Shown: positions 35,786 to 45,172 of the stretch, in pieces
Position numbering within the stretch: the stretch's first letter is position 1
Layout: each line of letters opens with the position of its first letter
Notes under the pieces: generated by a model
What the model saw: only the letters and a program-made list of their open reading frames with translations
Told to the model about the DNA's origin: nothing
The model's database searches: none
Made by a program: the position numbers and the translations under genes
Source: Indolivaga capnocytophagoides DSM 22835
GTDB taxonomy: Bacteria > Bacteroidota > Bacteroidia > Bacteroidales > Dysgonomonadaceae
Assembly (NCBI RefSeq): GCF_000426485.1
Contig: NZ_KE384529.1
Span: 634,422-698,421 of the forward strand
Reading direction: 5' to 3'
Length of the DNA: 64,000 nucleotides

Positions 35786-35891
35786 AGAAAACTAAGTCTG
35801 CATAACTTTTTTCAGCTTTGGTATACTTACGTTACTTAATCCGATAATTATTCTTAAATTAGTATTCGAATTACACCAATTCCTTACCCCT

Positions 35892-36515
35892 ATGCTGAAA
35901 CAACTATTTACAGAACTTGTAAGCAATTATTCGGCAGACAATAAACTTTCTGTCCGATTATGGAATGAAATTGAGATAAATTATCGTGATGCAGGCAGAT
36001 ACTACCACGATCTCAATCACATTCGTAAAATGTACGATGAATTATCGCAGGTAAAAGACCAGACTGAGGATTGGGATGCAATGCTATTTGCTTTATTTTA
36101 TCACGATATAATTTATCATACCAAACGGATGGACAATGAGTCGGAAAGTGCCTTGCTGGCAGCAAAACGGCTTAATGAAATACAACATTTTCAGAAAGAT
36201 CGTATAAACAGATGCTCCGTACATATTTTAGCAACCAAAGGACACCACAAGAGTCTCGATAATGACACCAATCTCTTTATCGATGCCGACTTGTCGATAC
36301 TAGGCTCCGAAAGTGATGTATACAAGCAGTACATAAAGGATATACGGCGCGAATATTTTATTTATTCAGACAAAGAGTACGCTTACGGACGAAAAAAGGC
36401 TTTATCTCATTTTCTGAATATGAAGCAAATATTCAAAACTCCCCATTTTCTATCCAGATACGAAGATCAGGCTCGTAAAAACATTCAGGAAGAGTTGGAT
36501 CTTCTGGCAGTATGA
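35892..36515 (+). CDS. HD-superfamily metal-dependent phosphohydrolase
   Basis: 207 residues. HD-type metal ligands: RYYHDLNHI (His39, His43), FYHDIIYH (His71, Asp72), then KGHH (His118, His119) and DADLSILG (Asp131 and Asp133). The pattern RYYHDLNHIRKM and DADLSILG is that of the COG4339 group of predicted HD phosphohydrolases, about 200 residues long. Cytoplasmic. The substrate, probably a nucleotide or phosphoester, is unknown. It is not clearly in an operon with its neighbours. Confidence 0.85.
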   Translation: MLKQLFTELVSNYSADNKLSVRLWNEIEINYRDAGRYYHDLNHIRKMYDELSQVKDQTEDWDAMLFALFYHDIIYHTKRMDNESESALLAAKRLNEIQHFQKDRINRCSVHILATKGHHKSLDNDTNLFIDADLSILGSESDVYKQYIKDIRREYFIYSDKEYAYGRKKALSHFLNMKQIFKTPHFLSRYEDQARKNIQEELDLLAV

Positions 36516-36608
36516 ACAAGAGTACAATAAATCTTGTTATTACCATTTCTCCAATTAGGTTATCATTTAGTTTTAATAATTGAACAATACATTTTAATAA
36601 ATAAATTC

Positions 36609-37229
36609 ATGAAAAAATTAGGTATATTATTGACTGTTGTTATCCTAGCGATAACAGGTATAAATGTTTATGGACAAACAGCACCGGATCAGAAAGGATC
36701 GTTCAACGATATTTTCACACAGATAGATGCTAAAGAAATACCCGAAAGTGTATTCAAACTGGTAGGATCGGATTACAGTGTTATAACAGCCGGAGATCCA
36801 TCTCTATACAACTCAATGGTTGCAAGCTGGGGAGGCTGGGGTATTCTATTCGAAAAGCCTACAACCTGGTGCTTCCTCCGTTCTAACCGATATACTCTCG
36901 AAATAATCAGAAAGAAAGAAACATATACGATGAGTTATTTTGATGACGAATACAAAAAAGACTTTCTTTTGTTCGGCAAAAAATCCGGACGCAACAGCGA
37001 TAAAATGAAAGAAAGCAAACTATCTGTCATACAAATACCTTCGGGAAATCTGTCATATAAAGAAGCCAAACTAATAATAGAGTGCAAACTGGCAGAAGTC
37101 ACAACAGTTGCACCCGGCGATTTTTACACAGAACAAGGCAAAAAATTTGTAGAAGATGCTCATGCCGAAACAAACGATTATCACAAAATTGTATTCGGTG
37201 AAATCACAAACGTATGGATACGGAAATAA
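36609..37229 (+). CDS. Exported flavin-reductase-like split-barrel protein
   Basis: 206 residues from the ATG at 36609, which starts a clear signal peptide (KKLGILLTVVILAITGINVYGQ); an ATG 75 bases upstream would spoil it. The mature part resembles FMN-binding split-barrel flavin reductase-like proteins: YNSMVASWGGWGILFEKP, WCFLRSNRYTLEIIRKK, YTMSYFDDEYKKDFLLFGKKSGRN. Most family members are cytoplasmic, so an exported form is unusual. Enzyme activity is not assured. A short intrinsic terminator follows. Confidence 0.75.
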   Translation: MKKLGILLTVVILAITGINVYGQTAPDQKGSFNDIFTQIDAKEIPESVFKLVGSDYSVITAGDPSLYNSMVASWGGWGILFEKPTTWCFLRSNRYTLEIIRKKETYTMSYFDDEYKKDFLLFGKKSGRNSDKMKESKLSVIQIPSGNLSYKEAKLIIECKLAEVTTVAPGDFYTEQGKKFVEDAHAETNDYHKIVFGEITNVWIRK

Positions 37230-37254
37230 GTAACTGTTTAAATTGACCTCATTT

Positions 37255-37276
37255 AGATTTTTAGAAATCTTTTTTT
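37255..37276 (+). terminator. Short intrinsic terminator
   Basis: AGATTT-TTAG-AAATCT followed by six T; weak stem. Confidence 0.5.
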
Positions 37277-37329
37277 AGCCGATTTTTATTTTTTCGATAC
37301 GATAACAGCGGGCTGTTTGAGTTGAGAAA

Positions 37330-37350
37330 GTTACCAAGGTCTAAGACCTT
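37330..37350 (-). repeat. Dispersed repeat, short copy abutting a stop codon
   Basis: GTTACCAAGGTCTAAGACCTTA, core at 37338-37348; the next base starts the stop codon of the minus-strand ATPase gene. Confidence 0.5.
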
Positions 37351-40300
37351 ATTTCTTCTTCAAGACATCTATTATACCCTCGAGGTTGACATTAAATTCG
37401 GCAAGTTGAGCCAATACCATTCCCGTTTGATTCGACTTGTCGATACCTCCGAGCTTATTGTTCTTACCGAACACCTCTTTGATATGCATCCATCGCCGAT
37501 GTTCGTCTTCCGATAATAATCGGGCAATCTCTTTCAGTTTCAAAAGATTCGCCTCGGCATTTGATGTCAGTGTCTGCGATTCGCTTTCATAATGAGATAG
37601 TATAAGTTCATTTATCTCCTTTGGATTCATCAACGGCACTACCTGACCTATCATCTTATTCATATCCCTATACGATCCTTGCAGTTTAAAGGCTGGTTCC
37701 ATCCTGTAAGTATCCTGCATCGCTGCACTGGAGATGTAATTCTGATTCACCTTCAAGACTATATCCCGTATGGCTATTGCATTACGAACAACAGCCACAA
37801 AATCATCCACATCCTGCTGTGTATAATTGCCTTCGAGGTCGGGTAAAGATTCCGATCCGCTTTCTATATAGTTGACAAGTTTATAAAAATCGTCGAAACT
37901 TTTTCCGGCTATCTTCTGAATGTATTGATTTTCGACAATGGCATTTTCCAGAAGACTTAGACGGAACAGGTGCTCTGTTCCCCCGATAACATCTCCCAGA
38001 TTATATACGTCGGCACGATTAGCTAACATATCCGGAATCTGAAATTTTTCGCCGCTCTCGGTATAAGGATTACCTGCCATAATCACACAAAAACGTTTTC
38101 CCCGCAGGTCGTAAGTCTTGCTGTCTCCTTCAAAAATGCCATCCATTTTACGCTGTCCGTCAGCCAAAGAAATGAACTTTTGCAAAAATTCAGAACTGCA
38201 ATGCTGAATATCATCCAGATAGAGCATTACGTTATCTGCCATTTCAAACGAAAGGTTTATCTTTTTCAGTTCTTCTCTTGCTCCCGAAGTTTTTGCTTCT
38301 GCCGGATCGATAGATGTTATAGAATGTCCGATAGTAGGACCGTTTATCTTTACAAAATTCAATCCCATGGTTTTAGCCAGATACTCCATCAAGGTAGTTT
38401 TACCATACCCGGGAGGAGAAATAAGCAATAACATCCCCATACGGGCAGTTCTTTTATTCTCACCTGCCACCCCCAATTGCTTGGCAAGATTAGCGCCTAT
38501 CAACGGAAGATATACTTCATTGATAAGTTTATTACGGACAAAGGACGTTAAAACCTTAGGTTTCAGCTCTTCTAATTTTAATGATTTACGGAATGCCGCA
38601 ATCAAGATATCTTTTTGCCGGATAAATTCATTAAAGTCAGTTACACTTACTTCTTCGAAACAGCTTAATTTATCTACGAATCGATGGTAATCAAGCAGAT
38701 ACAGTCCATTTTCAATTACAGGGTGACTGCCTCTCAGATCATCTATCTGTAATTTATCCGCTGCTATATGCACCGAATATTCCTGCTTGCGCAGTAACAG
38801 CAGACATGCAGTTTCTTCCACATATTTCTTCAGAGGAATATATTCAGATGATAGATCAACAAATGAATTCAGCCAGTTCTGAACCAGATAAAAACGGTCT
38901 ACAGGATCGAAGGTGTTATTTGCCGTATCACTTTCGAAATCTTCAAAAAGACCTTTATCTTCAAGATATTTCACAAACTTGTCTCGGAGTAACGCAGCCT
39001 GCTCACTGCAAGTAAACACCTGTGAATCGGCAAACTCAGCGAAAAGATAATCGGCAACTTTACTTTCAAAACTTTCTGAAACACTGAAATAAGTATTCCA
39101 CTCTTTAAAGCTCTCTCTTATCTGAGTGATTACATACTGATAATTTCCTGATTTTGGAAATGCCTTTAATACCAGATTAGCTGAGGTTATCAGTTTGAAC
39201 AACCGTTTTTTATCATCATCCGGCATCATTGTCCAGAACAACTGGGCTGCAATCCTCACTTTCGGTTCGAAAGCCAAAAGCCCCAGATCGATATACAATT
39301 TGCGTAACGTTTCGTAAATACGTAATGCGTCAAAATCGTGTACACCCTTCATGTACGATTCACTATAATTCTGCTCGACCCGTTGATTCACAAATAGTTT
39401 AACATCAAAGTGCGGATTTTTCAGGCTCTCTTCGAATGCCAGATTTGCGAGATATTCGGCTCGGTACACGTCCTTGTTTTCCGAAACAATCTCCTGTTCC
39501 CATATATCCCGATAACGGTTGATCTCATCGTTTCGTATCTCATAATAGAACCCTGTACCGGTCAGATGATAGAATAGTTTATCTTCTCTGCGGACAACGG
39601 TCAGATCCAGCGATTGCTTATTTACTGCAAATTTATAGCTACCTAAGGATATAATGTTATCGCCATCGACAAACAATTCGGTTCGATCTTTCAGTACACG
39701 AAGGGCATCTTCGAGCGAGGTTTTCAGGCTGTTTTCGAGATTCTCGGCTTTCGACACATCACCCAGAGACTTCAATTCTTCGACCAATTTTCGAATTTTA
39801 TCCGCCATCAGATCAGTAGAAAAGAATGCTTGAATTTCTTCCCGTGTTTTGAATGTCTGCGCCTTGTTCTCAACGTTCTTCAAAACGCGCAGTCCTATTT
39901 GTTCCAATGATGATGTACGGCGGTTTATCTGTTCTATAAGCTGAGCTTTTTTACCATCGAAAGCCTTCACCACATCATTCCGTTTCTCTGCAATACGGAG
40001 TATAAAATCGTCAAAATCGGCGTACTTACTTTCGAGTTCCTCTACCTGTATACTTACTTTAGTAAAATACTCATCGCAGCGTTCGGGAGACGTAGCCAAC
40101 TCCAGATAGTTAACGATACTTTGCTCGAGCAGAGTTATTTGTGCCTTAAAATCAGCAACAGCTTCGTGTGTACGCAATGAGTCGATCTTCCGTTTCAGTT
40201 GCGCCCGCACTTCATTGAGCGAAGAAAATATCAATGATATTTTTTCGACAATACGGGTTGCTTCAGTAGTATCGTCTATTTTCAAACTATTGAGAATATC

Positions 40301-40492
40301 GATAAGCAACTCAAGCTCAGAAGAAATCAATTTGCAATTATCCTCTATTTTATTGGCATCTATAACTTTGGTTACATTATCTACTTCACCCCGCTGCACT
40401 TCTACCTTCTGGTCGTAGGGAATCAGTGCTTCGTCTTTCAAGAGGAAAGCAATTGTTTTTTCTGAAAGCTTTTGACTTGTTTCATTCAACAA
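37349..40492 (-). CDS. Giant 'DNA repair ATPase', C-terminal AAA+ part
   Basis: 1047 residues if read from a TTG at 40492, but the same frame is open and coding-like back to a TAG at 40697. The 68 codons in between (for example ETLIAAAEKVDKLLFEV and DQLVKQLADTRKL) contain no ATG, so this is almost certainly the C-terminal part of one protein with the upstream gene. Long coiled-coil and helical segments fill about residues 1-280. A AAA+ module follows: Walker A SPPGYGKTT near residue 695, Walker B LYLDDIQH near 757, then CVIMAGNPYTESGEKF (sensor 1 region). The fold resembles MoxR/dynein-like AAA+ proteins. Homologues in actinobacteria and others, annotated DNA repair ATPase, are single proteins of about 1600 residues; the DNA repair role is by annotation only. 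Confidence 0.8.
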   Translation of the reverse strand: MLNETSQKLSEKTIAFLLKDEALIPYDQKVEVQRGEVDNVTKVIDANKIEDNCKLISSELELLIDILNSLKIDDTTEATRIVEKISLIFSSLNEVRAQLKRKIDSLRTHEAVADFKAQITLLEQSIVNYLELATSPERCDEYFTKVSIQVEELESKYADFDDFILRIAEKRNDVVKAFDGKKAQLIEQINRRTSSLEQIGLRVLKNVENKAQTFKTREEIQAFFSTDLMADKIRKLVEELKSLGDVSKAENLENSLKTSLEDALRVLKDRTELFVDGDNIISLGSYKFAVNKQSLDLTVVRREDKLFYHLTGTGFYYEIRNDEINRYRDIWEQEIVSENKDVYRAEYLANLAFEESLKNPHFDVKLFVNQRVEQNYSESYMKGVHDFDALRIYETLRKLYIDLGLLAFEPKVRIAAQLFWTMMPDDDKKRLFKLITSANLVLKAFPKSGNYQYVITQIRESFKEWNTYFSVSESFESKVADYLFAEFADSQVFTCSEQAALLRDKFVKYLEDKGLFEDFESDTANNTFDPVDRFYLVQNWLNSFVDLSSEYIPLKKYVEETACLLLLRKQEYSVHIAADKLQIDDLRGSHPVIENGLYLLDYHRFVDKLSCFEEVSVTDFNEFIRQKDILIAAFRKSLKLEELKPKVLTSFVRNKLINEVYLPLIGANLAKQLGVAGENKRTARMGMLLLISPPGYGKTTLMEYLAKTMGLNFVKINGPTIGHSITSIDPAEAKTSGAREELKKINLSFEMADNVMLYLDDIQHCSSEFLQKFISLADGQRKMDGIFEGDSKTYDLRGKRFCVIMAGNPYTESGEKFQIPDMLANRADVYNLGDVIGGTEHLFRLSLLENAIVENQYIQKIAGKSFDDFYKLVNYIESGSESLPDLEGNYTQQDVDDFVAVVRNAIAIRDIVLKVNQNYISSAAMQDTYRMEPAFKLQGSYRDMNKMIGQVVPLMNPKEINELILSHYESESQTLTSNAEANLLKLKEIARLLSEDEHRRWMHIKEVFGKNNKLGGIDKSNQTGMVLAQLAEFNVNLEGIIDVLKKK

Positions 40493-40696
40493 GCCTTTGT
40501 ATTCATCAACTTTCGCAGTATCTATGTATTTTACATTCCCCAGTTCAATAACTTCACCATGCAGTTTTCGAGTATCAGCCAGTTGCTTGACTAACTGATC
40601 GAGAGTCGAATAACGTGCATTCTTGACTTCAAACAGCAGTTTATCTACCTTTTCGGCAGCAGCAATCAGTGTTTCTCCGGCATGCTTTTTCTGAGT

Positions 40697-40699
40697 CTA
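40697..40699 (-). other. In-frame TAG between the two halves of the ATPase gene
   Basis: On the minus strand GAC AAG GTA TAG ACT CAG AAA AAG keeps one frame from the 499-residue part into the 1047-residue part. No ribosome-binding site or ATG follows within more than 60 codons. Nonsense mutation, sequencing error or stop-codon readthrough are the options. Confidence 0.75.
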
Positions 40700-42196
40700 T
40701 ACCTTGTCAAACTCATCTATAGCAGTATTCGCTATTTCCTTGATTTGCTTTAAAGGCGAAGATATTTCGAAAGTTTCGGCACTCGAAATCCAGAAAAAGG
40801 CATCGAGTATATCATTTGACTTCTTTACAATATCCTCATACAAACCTTCATACGAATCTTCTTTATTGATAAGTAAAATAACTTCCTGACATTCTGCCAT
40901 CGCCCTCACAATACTTTTATTGCCTATTTTATAGAGAAAATTGTCTTTTTTCTGAGGATTTTCTCTCCATTCGATCATATAAGGCGTTTGCCAGATCTGC
41001 ACCTGATGATGACGTGTAGCCTCTTTTTCCGATCTGAAATAAATAAGAGAACCATCGGCAAAGAATGTAAATCCGTTACAGATAATAGGTGTTTCGACCT
41101 GCTGACGGATTATATTATGAGACATCAGAACATAAATATTACTTTCATTCTGATAAAAAATATACAGATAGTCTTCTCCATTGGGAGAGGTCACCTTCCG
41201 TATAAATTCGAGATTGCTAAGTTCGCTTTCGAATATCTTATGATCGCCATTTTGCAGATAATAACCATTCGGAAAAATAATGCCCTGACTATCGGGCAGC
41301 AGTATACCAGCATCGTTGAGGGTATGTATATTTATAACCTCTCTGGTACGTGTATTGAAAACAAAAGCTCGGAAACCTTCCTGATAGGGTTTTATCCGTA
41401 TCAATATAATATTTCCCAGATCGGCATAATAATATTCGGCATCATCCAATTGCTGGTCTTTATTCTCCACTTTTTCGGAATAAATCCCTTTGCCCGTCTG
41501 GGTATTATCTTCTATCTTGAATGTGATATCTCCACCTGTGGCTTCAATAAAGACTTTATCAAGGATGGATATATGCGGAAATGTACCCAGCCGACGGTCA
41601 TCCAAAGAGGTTTTATTCCATTTGAATTCGTGCTGAGGAGTTTTTACGACCTCGTGAAAACTGCGGCCGTCCTGATAAATAAGCCTGTTATCTTTGACCA
41701 GCCATTTGAAAGCTTTAGCATCATTTACCGATTTACCCGTCTGAAAAATCATATACAGATAATTCTCCGTACGGCGAAAACGGGAAAATATAGAATCTCT
41801 GTAATATTTATAAAGATTTTTATAGTCGGCTATAAACGCTTCATCATTAATAAGCTCGAGCGATTGAGTTTCAAACTGGTTTTCTTCGAACTTATAGATA
41901 CTGAACACATCACTTAATTGAATATCAGACCGTAAGCCGAAATGCACATTATATCCGAAAATACATAAATTGCCCAGAGCCATGATACCACGTGACACGC
42001 AATTATTTTCTGTATTGATCCGCTGATTGGCTATAAGCGCAAATTCACTGGCTGTAAATACTTCTTTACGGGTATCGTTGAGCTGTAACAAACGTTTGAG
42101 CAGGTCGTCTTTCTGTACCTGTAATCGCTTACGTATTATTTCGTATGTTCCGGCATCGAGAGTCTCAGCCGGTTTGATTTGTTCTGTATCTTGCAT
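40697..42196 (-). CDS. Giant 'DNA repair ATPase', N-terminal part
   Basis: 499 residues ending at the TAG described at 40697. It opens with LDAGTYEIIRKRLQVQKDDL and INTENNCVSRGIMALGNLCIFGYNVHFGL, the hallmark N-terminus of the long DNA repair ATPase family. The rest is mostly beta-strand (repeats such as LGTFPHISILDKVFIEATGGD and GIIFPNGYYLQNGDHKIFESEL), suggesting a propeller-like domain. It has no ATPase motif by itself; the AAA+ module is in the downstream half, in the same frame. Fourth gene of the minus-strand operon with a metzincin, a flotillin and an OB-fold membrane protein. Confidence 0.8.
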   Translation of the reverse strand: MQDTEQIKPAETLDAGTYEIIRKRLQVQKDDLLKRLLQLNDTRKEVFTASEFALIANQRINTENNCVSRGIMALGNLCIFGYNVHFGLRSDIQLSDVFSIYKFEENQFETQSLELINDEAFIADYKNLYKYYRDSIFSRFRRTENYLYMIFQTGKSVNDAKAFKWLVKDNRLIYQDGRSFHEVVKTPQHEFKWNKTSLDDRRLGTFPHISILDKVFIEATGGDITFKIEDNTQTGKGIYSEKVENKDQQLDDAEYYYADLGNIILIRIKPYQEGFRAFVFNTRTREVINIHTLNDAGILLPDSQGIIFPNGYYLQNGDHKIFESELSNLEFIRKVTSPNGEDYLYIFYQNESNIYVLMSHNIIRQQVETPIICNGFTFFADGSLIYFRSEKEATRHHQVQIWQTPYMIEWRENPQKKDNFLYKIGNKSIVRAMAECQEVILLINKEDSYEGLYEDIVKKSNDILDAFFWISSAETFEISSPLKQIKEIANTAIDEFDKV

Positions 42197-42274
42197 ATAT
42201 GGTTTAATCTTTACAGATTATAATAATTTATGCCAATCGGCATATGCTATAAAAACATATCCGATCAGACTAAG

Positions 42275-42901
42275 CTACTCCAATTTCCAACCTCTTTTCT
42301 GAAGATATGTTTTACAGGTTATACAAAAGCCTGTTTCATCGAGAGTCGGGCTTTTATATTTCGAGTCCTTCATATAGCAGGTAGGACTAAGCTCACAATG
42401 TCCGAGCCCTTCGGTATGCGCCAGTTCGTGAATAGCTACTTTAAATAACTGATCGTAACGATCGTCTCCCCTCCTCGACAAACGATATGTTGATACAATG
42501 CAGACATCGCCCGGACTTCGGGCAAGCCCCATTACTCCATAGTCGTAATAACCGTGTGTAGTGATACTGATATCTTTGTATGTAAGCCCCAGAACAACAA
42601 CACCTTTTCGCCTGTAACTTTTACGATGCAGATAATATAATAACGAATCTGCCCTATATCTGTGCAATGGTTCGAAATAAGCATTCGATGCCAGAGGGAT
42701 AGGTCTTGCAATAGAAACGTTAGGAACTATCTGCTGCAAACGTTTCTGTAAAATATCGGCATATTTTTCGGGGAAACCGCCCAGTGGTTGAATCAAAACA
42801 GGACGAGATTCTACTGCATCTCCATTGTGATTTTCAGCATCATTACATGCGGTCAATAGTAAAAATACGCCCAATATAAAAAGCAATCCACCCGCTTTCA
42901 T
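42275..42901 (-). CDS. Archaemetzincin-like zinc metalloprotease, lipoprotein
   Basis: 208 residues. Lipoprotein signal with Cys19 (LLLTACND). Metzincin zinc site HELAHTEGLGH at 158-168, followed by cysteines C169, C175, C193 and C196 with Met177 (HCELSPTCYM ... CITC). This is the archaemetzincin signature, though the first Cys spacing is five rather than the usual four residues. Archaemetzincins are normally soluble and cytosolic; this one should be membrane-anchored and periplasmic. It lies between the flotillin and the ATPase in one operon, 54 and 78 bases from them, so it may cut a partner in that membrane assembly. The target is unknown. Confidence 0.85.
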   Translation of the reverse strand: MKAGGLLFILGVFLLLTACNDAENHNGDAVESRPVLIQPLGGFPEKYADILQKRLQQIVPNVSIARPIPLASNAYFEPLHRYRADSLLYYLHRKSYRRKGVVVLGLTYKDISITTHGYYDYGVMGLARSPGDVCIVSTYRLSRRGDDRYDQLFKVAIHELAHTEGLGHCELSPTCYMKDSKYKSPTLDETGFCITCKTYLQKRGWKLE

Positions 42902-42955
42902 ATCTTCTGTTTTTTTTAATTAGGGAGATATGTTACTACCCCCTATATATACAGA

Positions 42956-45142
42956 TTACGACAACTTGTTGTTAGATATTCCCATTGATTTGGCAAGACT
43001 CAATAAATTATCAAGAATGCCCTTGTCCTCACTACTTGTACACTGGCTCTGCATTTTGAATATCAGTGCGGCTATACTGAGGTTTTTGATATCTTCGGTA
43101 GATATTCCATATTGGCGGACAAAGTATTTTATACGGTTCATCAATTCTCCCCCGTTGTGTCCGTCACCAAGTAATGCCTTTTTAATCTGGCTGATATTCT
43201 CGCTCTCATTCACCAAACGGTCAAACCCTTTAGCATTCGATATCTGTTTCACAATATTATCGAAAAACATAGTTTCACCACCAACAATATCGATATCTGC
43301 CGATTTCAATGCTTCGGCAAGAACAGAAGCCTGAGCATCTGCAATTTCTTTCTGAACTGCAATCTGAGCCAATTCTACGTCTTTCTCTTTTTGTAGTTGC
43401 AGCTTAAACTCTTCGTGTTCACGCCCCACTCCATCGAGTTTTTTCATGGCAGCCGCTTTTTCTTCAATACCCGATGCTTCGGCTAAAGCCTTTTCTTTGG
43501 CAACTTCGGCTTCCATCAGCCCTTCTTTGCGTTTAGCATCTGCTTTTGCCTGTATTCCGGCAGCTTCAGCAACCGATTTCTTCTCTATAATACTCGATTC
43601 TCCGATGGCCGTTGCCAATGATATTTCTTTGGTAACTTCGGCCTCAGCCAAGCCTTCTTTCTTGCGGGCTTCGGCTTTCGCTTCTATACCTGCAGCTTCG
43701 GCTCTCGCCTTTTTCTCTATATTGGCAGCTTCTACTGTACCTTGTTGCTCGGCTGCAGCGGCTTTAGCTTTCATAATTTCAGCTTCTGCCAGTCCATATG
43801 TCGCATCTTCTTTTGCCTGAGCTTCCGCCAATACCTTTCGAGCTTCTGCTTGTTTCGCCGATGCTTCTTTTTTGGCATCAGCATCAATCAATAACTGTTT
43901 AGCTCTTTCTTCGGCGGCCTTTTTATCAGCTTCCGCAGCTTTTACTGTTTGTATCAGTTTTTCTTCCGCTAATTGAGCGGCAGTAGTTATTCCGACTTGC
44001 TTTTTACGTTCCACTTCACGGAATGCTTCTATGTCTTTAATATTCTGAGTTTCTTCTACAACTCCTTTTTCGACTTCGACACGCTCACGAATTACATCCT
44101 GTATATTTTTCTTTTCTATTTCAAGTACCCGTTCCTTATCTATCTGAGCCAAAGTCACAATACGTTCGCGCTCGGTTTGCTCCAATGCACGGTCTTTTTC
44201 CACACGTTCCGCTTCGATAGCTTCAGTTCTCTGTTTGTTCTTCTCTGCTATTATAATCTGACGAAGTTTATTTTCTTCCTGAACAGCCAATTGCTCATCG
44301 GTACTAATACGTACAGTTTCGGATTTTAGGCGTTCCTCTTCACGCACCTTCTGAATTTCGGCTCCTTCACGAGCTTTCACATTATCAATTTCCCTTCGTT
44401 GTTTCTCCTCTTTTTCTGCCAATTGACGTTCGAGTTCGAGGATAGCTTCACGGGCTTCAACATTCTGTTTTTTGATCACTTTTTCTTCATCTCTGCGAAT
44501 CTGGTTCGCATTAATATTCTGAGCCGCCGTCAATTCTGTAATTTTACGGATACCTTCGGAGTCCAGAATATTATCAGGGCTGAGAAACTGTATTTCGGTC
44601 TGTTCCAGATAGTCGATAGCACAGTCGTCCAGATTATAGCCATTAAGGTCTGTTCCGATAATGTCTATAATCTCGTCACGGAATTCGCGTCGTGCTTCAT
44701 ATAATTCGATGAAGTTAAATTTCTTACCTACGGTTTTGAGGGCTTCCGAAAACTTCGCCTCAAATATATTTTTCAGAGTCGAAATATCGCTTGCACGTTC
44801 ACAACCGAGAGTCTGAGCCACATTGATTACATCGTTTACCGATTTATTGACACGTACAAAAAACGCCACTTTAATATCGGCTCGTATATTGTCTTTACAG
44901 ATCAGTCCATCGTGCTGCATACGTTCTATTTCGAGTTTTTTGACCGAAATATCCATTATTTCCATCTTATGAAAAACCGGAACAACGTACATTCCTTTGT
45001 TAAAGGCAACTCCCGTACCTCCTACCCCGGTGCGGACGATAGCTTTTCCCTGAGGAATTTTTTTGTAAAACGAGGCTAAAACACCTAAGAAGATGAGCAA
45101 AAAAAGTAATACTGCTCCTACAATAATTAATATTAGTTCCAT
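42956..45142 (-). CDS. Flotillin-like SPFH protein (YqiK type)
   Basis: 728 residues. One N-terminal membrane segment (about 3-25), SPFH/band 7 domain at about 30-200 (GKAIVRTGVGGTGVAFNKGMYVVPV, DGLICKDNIRADIKVAFFVRV), then a very long coiled coil at about 205-620 rich in Ala, Glu and Lys with repeated EAxGIEAKAEARKKEGLAEAEV-like units, and a C-terminal oligomerisation part. This is the E. coli YqiK/flotillin layout; flotillins build scaffolds in ordered membrane domains. The gene just upstream encodes the YqiJ-like OB-fold partner (30 bases away), a pairing also known from E. coli yqiJK. Confidence 0.92.
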   Translation of the reverse strand: MELILIIVGAVLLFLLIFLGVLASFYKKIPQGKAIVRTGVGGTGVAFNKGMYVVPVFHKMEIMDISVKKLEIERMQHDGLICKDNIRADIKVAFFVRVNKSVNDVINVAQTLGCERASDISTLKNIFEAKFSEALKTVGKKFNFIELYEARREFRDEIIDIIGTDLNGYNLDDCAIDYLEQTEIQFLSPDNILDSEGIRKITELTAAQNINANQIRRDEEKVIKKQNVEAREAILELERQLAEKEEKQRREIDNVKAREGAEIQKVREEERLKSETVRISTDEQLAVQEENKLRQIIIAEKNKQRTEAIEAERVEKDRALEQTERERIVTLAQIDKERVLEIEKKNIQDVIRERVEVEKGVVEETQNIKDIEAFREVERKKQVGITTAAQLAEEKLIQTVKAAEADKKAAEERAKQLLIDADAKKEASAKQAEARKVLAEAQAKEDATYGLAEAEIMKAKAAAAEQQGTVEAANIEKKARAEAAGIEAKAEARKKEGLAEAEVTKEISLATAIGESSIIEKKSVAEAAGIQAKADAKRKEGLMEAEVAKEKALAEASGIEEKAAAMKKLDGVGREHEEFKLQLQKEKDVELAQIAVQKEIADAQASVLAEALKSADIDIVGGETMFFDNIVKQISNAKGFDRLVNESENISQIKKALLGDGHNGGELMNRIKYFVRQYGISTEDIKNLSIAALIFKMQSQCTSSEDKGILDNLLSLAKSMGISNNKLS

Positions 45143-45172
45143 AGCTGGTTTAAGTTGTTTATTTTATGCTTA

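Noticed and set aside
40988-41917. Open frame of 309 codons on the plus strand opposite the ATPase N-terminal part
   Set aside because: Antisense to a clearly conserved protein; composition is rich in Ile, Tyr and Phe with no domain pattern, as expected from a complement frame.
43446-43820. Plus-strand Ala/Ser-rich frame opposite the flotillin
   Set aside because: Complement of the flotillin's Ala/Glu coiled-coil repeats; the coding strand is clear.
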